64,000 nt of DNA from Flagellimonas oceanensis (GTDB lineage: Bacteria; Bacteroidota; Bacteroidia; Flavobacteriales; Flavobacteriaceae). The notes under the pieces are model-generated. The model was not told the DNA's origin. It worked only from the letters and a program-made list of their open reading frames with translations, and ran no database searches. Location: positions 1-64,000 of the forward strand of contig NZ_RZNA01000022.1 in NCBI RefSeq assembly GCF_003992595.1. The letters run 5' to 3'. Made by a program: the position numbers and the translations under genes. Each line of letters begins with the position of its first letter. Positions within the stretch are counted from its first letter, which is position 1. This document shows, one piece after another, positions 59,779-64,000 of the stretch.

Positions 59779-62700
59779 CTATAAAGAAAGGACAGAATTA
59801 TTGAAAGGCTCCAAAGCCTTCAGCGCCTTATCCACACTAGTGATTTTATCAAAAACCAACAATAATCGAAGCCCGTTCCGCGTCTGTTTTTCCTTGAGTT
59901 TTACCAGTTGCGGATGTGTTTGCGCATATTGCAATATTTGAGTAAACACCGCACTTTGGTAAAAGCTGGATTGCTGGTCGGCAATAAAGTAACCGATGAA
60001 CTTATCCTTTTTCATAATGACTTTTTCCAAACCAATATGCGTGGCGATCCATTTAATACGAACGGAATTCATCAAATCCAGGGCAGGTTCTGGTAACTCC
60101 CCAAAACGGTCCACCAGTTGTGCTTCAAACTTTTGAAGGCCTTCCTCATCCTCTACATCGTTCAATTGGGTATAGAGGTTCAGGCGCTCGGTAATATTGT
60201 TGATGTAATCATCTGGGAACAACAATTCAAAATCCGTGTCGAGTTGCATCTCCTTAACGTATACTTTTTCCTTGTCGCCTTCCACTTCATCATATAATTC
60301 CTTGAACTCATTTTCCTTAAGTTCATCAATCGCCTCGGACAGTATTTTTTGATAGGTCTCAAACCCGATTTCATTGATGAAACCACTCTGCTCCCCTCCC
60401 AACAGGTCTCCCGCTCCACGAATTTCCAAATCCTTCATTGCAATATTGAAACCACTTCCCAAATCCGTGAATTGTTCCAGGGCCTCGATACGTTTGCGAG
60501 CTTCGGTGGTCATCACTTCGTACGGAGGGGTAATGAAGTAACAGAATGCTTTTTTGTTGCTTCGGCCCACACGACCGCGCATCTGGTGGAGATCGCTCAG
60601 CCCAAAATTATTGGCATTGTGAATGAAAATGGTATTGGCGTTGGTCACATCCAGGCCACTTTCAATAATGGTGGTGGAAACCAATACATCAAACTCCCCG
60701 TTCATAAAGGAAAGCATCAAGGACTCCAATTTTTTTCCTTCCATTTGTCCGTGGCCGATTCCAATTTTGGCATCGGGCACCAAACGTTGGATCATCCCTG
60801 CCACCTCCTTGATGTTCTCAATACGGTTATGGATAAAGAACACCTGTCCACCTCTTTGGATTTCGTAGGACACCGCATCGCGGATAATATCTTCGTTCAA
60901 CCGAATGACCTGACTTTCGATAGGGTATCGATTGGGTGGCGGTGTGTTGATGACCGAAAGGTCCCGAGCGGCCATCAAACTGAATTGGAGGGTCCTCGGG
61001 ATAGGGGTGGCCGTTAAGGTAAGCACATCCACATTTTCTTTGATGGAACGCAGTTTTTCCTTGACCGAAACCCCGAATTTTTGCTCTTCGTCCACAATCA
61101 GTAGTCCCAAATCCTTGAACTGAACGTTTTTGTTCACCAGTTGATGGGTACCGATGATGATGTCGATTTTACCAGCGCCTAAGCGCTCCAATACATCCTT
61201 TTTCTCTTTGGCGGTACGGAAACGGTTGAGGTAATCCACCGTTACGGGCATTTCCTTTAAACGTTCCCTGAACGTTCTGTTGTGCTGAAAGGCCAAAATG
61301 GTGGTCGGTACCAAAACAGCGACTTGTTTACCGTTGTCCACGGCCTTGAATGCGGCCCGAATGGCAACCTCTGTTTTTCCGAAACCAACATCGCCGCAGA
61401 TCAAGCGGTCCATTGGGCGTTCACTCTCCATATCCTTCTTGACCTCTTGGGTGCTCTTTTCTTGGTCAGGGGTGTCCTCGTAGATAAATGAAGCCTCCAG
61501 TTCGTGTTGTAGGTAGCTGTCGGGAGCGTACTGAAACCCTTTTTCCAATCGACGCTTGGCGTAGACTTTGATAAGGTCGAAGGCAATTTTTTTGACCCTT
61601 GCCTTGGTTTTTTGCTTCAGTTTTTTCCAGGCAGCGGAACCCAACTTGAAGATTTTCGGGGGGGCACCGTCCTTGCCATTGTATTTGGATATTTTGTGCA
61701 GCGAGTGGATGCTGACGTAGAGAATATCCCGGTCGCCATAGATCAGTTTGATGGCTTCCTGTTTTTTGCCCTCCACATCGATTTTTTGCAGTCCGCCGAA
61801 CTTACCGATACCATGATCAATGTGCGTCACATAGTCCCCAATTTCCAGTTTGTTGAGATCCTTCAGTGTGATGGCCTGCTTTTTGGCATAGCCATTCTTT
61901 AAATGGAACTTGTGGTAACGTTCAAAAATTTGATGATCTGAGTAGCAGGCAATTTTTAAATCTTGATCTACAAACCCTTGGAACAACGGAAAAATGATGG
62001 TTTGGTAGTGCACCGTCTGATCCACTTCATCAAAAATGTCGTGAAAACGCTTGGCCTGCTGCTCTGTGGAACAGAAAATATAGTTGCTGTAACCCGCATC
62101 CCGATTTTCGTTGAGGTTTTCAATGAGCAGGTCAAACTTTTTATTGAAGGAAGGTTGTGGTCTGGTGTTGAATTGGATTTCGTTACCCTGAACTTGTTTC
62201 AGGGTCTCACTCGAAACTCCGATGTGAATACACAAATAATCATTCAACTGCTCTTTCAGCAAAGCCGAATCCAAAAACAATTCCTTGGGTTGGGCGTGTT
62301 TGATTTCTTTGCTCAACTTATCAAAACTTTCCTTTGCTTTTTCAAAAAAGGAATCGATGCGGTCGTAAATCAGCGCAGGATTTTTGGCAAAGACCACCGT
62401 TTTATCTGAAATATATTTTAAGAAACTTTCCCGTATTTCCTCCGTGAACTTATTTTCCACGTTCGGAATAATCGTGATTTTCTTCACTTTATCCGTGGAG
62501 AGTTGTGTTTCCACATCAAAAGTTCGAATACTTTCCACTTCATCCCCAAAAAACTCGATCCGGTAAGGCTCATCGTGCGAGAAGGAGAAAACATCCACAA
62601 TACCGCCTCGAACCGAAAATTCTCCAGGCTCGGTCACAAAGTCCACTCGCTTGAACTGATATTCAAATAACACTTCGTTCAAAAAGTCCAACGAAATTTC

Positions 62701-63168
62701 GTCGCCGATCTTTATCTTTTGCGTGTTCTTGTCCAGTTCCTTTCGCGTGACCACTTTTTCAAAAAGCGCATCGGGATAGGTAACAATTACGGCAGGTTTT
62801 TTTCTGGAATTGATGCGGTTGAGCACTTCGGCACGTAGCAACACGTTGGCATTGTCCGTTTCTTCAATTTGATAGGGCCTACGATAACTTCCAGGGTAAA
62901 AAAGCACATCTTTTTCTCCGATTAACTGCTCCAGATCGTTCAAGTGATAGGCAGCTTCCTCTTTGTCGTTCAGAATCAATAGAAATGGAGATTCAGCTGA
63001 TTTGAAAGCTTCTGAAATCACAAAGGAAAGTGAAGAGCCCACAAGTCCTTTGATGTTGATTTTACGTGAGGCTTGGGCGTCGTTGTGTTGAGTTTGGGCA
63101 ATCCTGTCCCTCAGTTTCCCAAGTTGGGGAGACTGTTCAAAAAGTTGGGAAATCGGGGTTTTGGTCAA
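59779..63168 (-). CDS. mfd: Transcription-repair coupling factor
   Basis: A 1129-aa superfamily 2 translocase that removes stalled RNA polymerase and recruits UvrA. Visible: UvrB-like N-terminal part (about 1-330), RNAP-interaction domain (about 440-520, LEIGDYVTHIDHGIGKFGGL), helicase motif I GDVGFGKTEVA, motif II DEEQKFG (in place of DExQ/H), motif III TLTATPIPRT, motif V STTIIESGLDV, motif VI QMRGRVGR, and the TRCF C-terminal domain. The start codon is TTG at 63168 (MTKTPISQLF), with no nearby in-frame ATG; an exact TATCTTTG promoter element lies 18-25 bp upstream. A REP-like palindrome is embedded in the coding sequence at 62185-62205. Confidence 0.97.
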   Translation of the reverse strand: MTKTPISQLFEQSPQLGKLRDRIAQTQHNDAQASRKINIKGLVGSSLSFVISEAFKSAESPFLLILNDKEEAAYHLNDLEQLIGEKDVLFYPGSYRRPYQIEETDNANVLLRAEVLNRINSRKKPAVIVTYPDALFEKVVTRKELDKNTQKIKIGDEISLDFLNEVLFEYQFKRVDFVTEPGEFSVRGGIVDVFSFSHDEPYRIEFFGDEVESIRTFDVETQLSTDKVKKITIIPNVENKFTEEIRESFLKYISDKTVVFAKNPALIYDRIDSFFEKAKESFDKLSKEIKHAQPKELFLDSALLKEQLNDYLCIHIGVSSETLKQVQGNEIQFNTRPQPSFNKKFDLLIENLNENRDAGYSNYIFCSTEQQAKRFHDIFDEVDQTVHYQTIIFPLFQGFVDQDLKIACYSDHQIFERYHKFHLKNGYAKKQAITLKDLNKLEIGDYVTHIDHGIGKFGGLQKIDVEGKKQEAIKLIYGDRDILYVSIHSLHKISKYNGKDGAPPKIFKLGSAAWKKLKQKTKARVKKIAFDLIKVYAKRRLEKGFQYAPDSYLQHELEASFIYEDTPDQEKSTQEVKKDMESERPMDRLICGDVGFGKTEVAIRAAFKAVDNGKQVAVLVPTTILAFQHNRTFRERLKEMPVTVDYLNRFRTAKEKKDVLERLGAGKIDIIIGTHQLVNKNVQFKDLGLLIVDEEQKFGVSVKEKLRSIKENVDVLTLTATPIPRTLQFSLMAARDLSVINTPPPNRYPIESQVIRLNEDIIRDAVSYEIQRGGQVFFIHNRIENIKEVAGMIQRLVPDAKIGIGHGQMEGKKLESLMLSFMNGEFDVLVSTTIIESGLDVTNANTIFIHNANNFGLSDLHQMRGRVGRSNKKAFCYFITPPYEVMTTEARKRIEALEQFTDLGSGFNIAMKDLEIRGAGDLLGGEQSGFINEIGFETYQKILSEAIDELKENEFKELYDEVEGDKEKVYVKEMQLDTDFELLFPDDYINNITERLNLYTQLNDVEDEEGLQKFEAQLVDRFGELPEPALDLMNSVRIKWIATHIGLEKVIMKKDKFIGYFIADQQSSFYQSAVFTQILQYAQTHPQLVKLKEKQTRNGLRLLLVFDKITSVDKALKALEPFNNSVLSL
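62183..62210. repeat. REP-like palindrome inside the mfd coding region
   Basis: The perfect palindrome arms ACCCTGAA / TTCAGGGT around CTTGT lie at 62185-62205; extended matches run 62183-62210. In Mfd they encode SETLKQVQGNEIQ (about residues 320-332). The core GAACTTGTTTCAG recurs at 63248-63260 downstream of mfd, outside any gene. It is the widespread intragenic repeat whose other strand reads LNLFQGL. Confidence 0.8.
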
Positions 63169-63185
63169 TCCAAAAAACTTTGCGG

Positions 63186-63193
63186 CAAAGATA
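63186..63193 (-). promoter_or_regulatory. -7 element TATCTTTG for mfd
   Basis: Exact TAnnTTTG on the minus strand, 18 bp upstream of the TTG start at 63168, giving a very short leader. The -33 region is T-rich. Confidence 0.6.
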
Positions 63194-63239
63194 GACCGCG
63201 AAAAGTTTTACTAAAAATGTTTTTTGGGGTTTCTTTTCG

Positions 63240-63330
63240 TCATACCGAACTTGTTTCAGCATCCCACTTATAGGTAATCGTGTTAATCGGCAGTGTCATT
63301 TCGAGCGGAGTCGAGGGGGCAGTCGAGACA
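63240..63330. repeat. Two REP-like elements between mfd and pdeM
   Basis: Element 1 (63240-63266) contains TCATACCGAACTTGTTTCAG and shares the core GAACTTGTTTCAG with the mfd-internal copy. Element 2 (63294-63330) starts TGTCATTTCGAGCGGAGTCG and ends CAGTCGAGACA; it is a relative of the inverted repeat at 49054-49132. Their close pairing suggests repeated insertion at one site. Confidence 0.75.
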
Positions 63331-63331
63331 T

Positions 63332-63964
63332 CTAAACCTTAATAACACTGTTCTCCACAATGGCATATACCTCGTCTGAATCCTTAGGGTCGAGGGAATG
63401 GGTTCCTGTAAATTGACCGAATGCGGGAAGAATCATTTGATTTACAGATTTGAAAAAACAGGGCAACTTGATGCGTTCCCGGCCAAAACCTCTCAGTTTT
63501 ATGGACGGATGTATGTGTCCGCAAAAGGTAAAATACCCTTTGCGTTCCTCGGGATGATGAGTCAATAGGAAAGAATCAATGACCAACTCTGAAAATATGG
63601 AAACCACTAGTTTCTCAAATTTTTCTGGGGCAATGATGTCGTGGTTGCCCGCTACCAAAAGTATTTCGGCAGGTGTCTTTGCCACCCAATTTTCAAACAA
63701 TTCCCACTCCTTGTTCAACGATGAATGAAAGAGGTCGCCCAAAAAACAGATTTGAAAAGGTTGAAAATCGGACACGATTTTATCGAGTAGCAAAAAGTTT
63801 TGGTGAATGGCCTTTCTCGGAACGGCCGCTCCGAACTTTCTGAAGTGGGATACCTTGCCCAAATGTACATCACTGATCAGCAAGAGTGATTTCTCTTCCC
63901 AAAATAACCCGCCCAAAGGGTGGAGTTGAAATTTTTGGTTGTGTATTTGAATATTTTGCACCAT
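63332..63964 (-). CDS. pdeM: PdeM-like metallophosphoesterase (ligase-associated DNA damage response)
   Basis: A 210-aa calcineurin-like phosphoesterase. All metal motifs are intact: SDVHLGK (about residues 32-38), GDLFHS, GNHD and GHIHP. The N-terminus (QNIQIHNQKFQLHPLGGLFW) and LGKVSHFRKFGAAVP match PdeM of the LigD/Exo-associated LIG repair cluster, although no partner genes lie within the window. ATG at 63964 is chosen: an upstream in-frame start at 63982 would sit on top of the TACCTTTG promoter element at 63980-63987. Confidence 0.9.
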   Translation of the reverse strand: MVQNIQIHNQKFQLHPLGGLFWEEKSLLLISDVHLGKVSHFRKFGAAVPRKAIHQNFLLLDKIVSDFQPFQICFLGDLFHSSLNKEWELFENWVAKTPAEILLVAGNHDIIAPEKFEKLVVSIFSELVIDSFLLTHHPEERKGYFTFCGHIHPSIKLRGFGRERIKLPCFFKSVNQMILPAFGQFTGTHSLDPKDSDEVYAIVENSVIKV

Positions 63965-63979
63965 TAATATCAGATACCG

Positions 63980-63987
63980 CAAAGGTA
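63980..63987 (-). promoter_or_regulatory. -7 element TACCTTTG for pdeM
   Basis: Exact TAnnTTTG on the minus strand, 16 bp upstream of ATG 63964. It settles the shorter start. Confidence 0.6.
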
Positions 63988-64000
63988 GTTCAATTGTTAT

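Noticed and set aside
61963..62409. Plus-strand frame containing LNLFQGL inside mfd
   Set aside because: It is the well-known shadow translation of the palindromic repeat; mfd on the other strand is continuous.
1..64000. tRNA, rRNA, insertion-sequence transposases, riboswitches
   Set aside because: No cloverleaf-like sequence, rRNA core, transposase frame or known riboswitch core was seen on reading; short ncRNAs cannot be excluded by eye.

Overview
The window is chromosomal DNA of a marine-type Bacteroidetes, most likely a Flavobacteriaceae member near Allomuricauda/Flagellimonas (genus is inference). The evidence is type IX secretion (T9SS) sorting domains of both classes, a PorP/SprF protein, a TonB receptor with an N-terminal carboxypeptidase-regulatory-like domain, an SDR-type threonine dehydrogenase, a PdeM phosphoesterase, and the Bacteroidetes -7 promoter motif TAnnTTTG in front of many genes.

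Region 1-13.1 kb (+ strand) is a cell-surface locus. It holds the 3' part of a giant protein made of nested tandem repeats and ending in a phage-tail-fibre-like region, then a 1797-aa beta-helix plus LamG-like/DUF8202 protein, a secreted protein with a T9SS type B sorting domain, a PorP/SprF protein and a TPR/beta-propeller/OmpA protein with a C-terminal SPOR-like domain. The last three genes are tightly packed. They look like an export and cell-wall anchoring module for the large surface proteins. A PnuC-like transporter follows.

Region 14.0-23.3 kb resembles the Bacteroides XusABC xenosiderophore system. It encodes a TonB receptor, a DUF4374 surface lipoprotein, a secreted ankyrin protein, a DUF2271 protein and a PepSY/flavodoxin/ferredoxin-reductase fusion, with a divergent AraC regulator. 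Receptor and regulator share a palindromic overlapping promoter, and a strong terminator splits the operon after the lipoprotein gene.

Region 23.4-29.7 kb has an S41 peptidase divergent from a LytS/LytR-type two-component pair, and a MarR-serine hydrolase-DUF6624 operon with a perfect palindrome in the MarR promoter.

Region 29.7-57.9 kb is mostly housekeeping and conserved flavobacterial genes: threonine dehydrogenase, M28 peptidases, a CBS protein, a SIMPL/DUF6265/pentapeptide/zinc-finger operon, glycerate kinase, GNAT, Dps, SSB, PAP2 phosphatase, HDAC-like deacetylase, Tex, MetRS, a DUF1800/DUF1501 pair (the latter with both Tat and T9SS signals), YraN, an ACT-like protein and a DUF3352-like protein. 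A 53-aa Lys/Cys-rich protein at 44885-45046 is easy to miss.

Region 57.9-64 kb starts with a decayed accessory patch (a serine-hydrolase remnant and an AT-rich stand-alone KAP-family NTPase) and ends with mfd and pdeM. Short REP-like palindromic repeats occur near 49.1, 57.9 and 63.3 kb, and one lies inside the mfd coding sequence. No rRNA, tRNA, CRISPR array or transposase was found.
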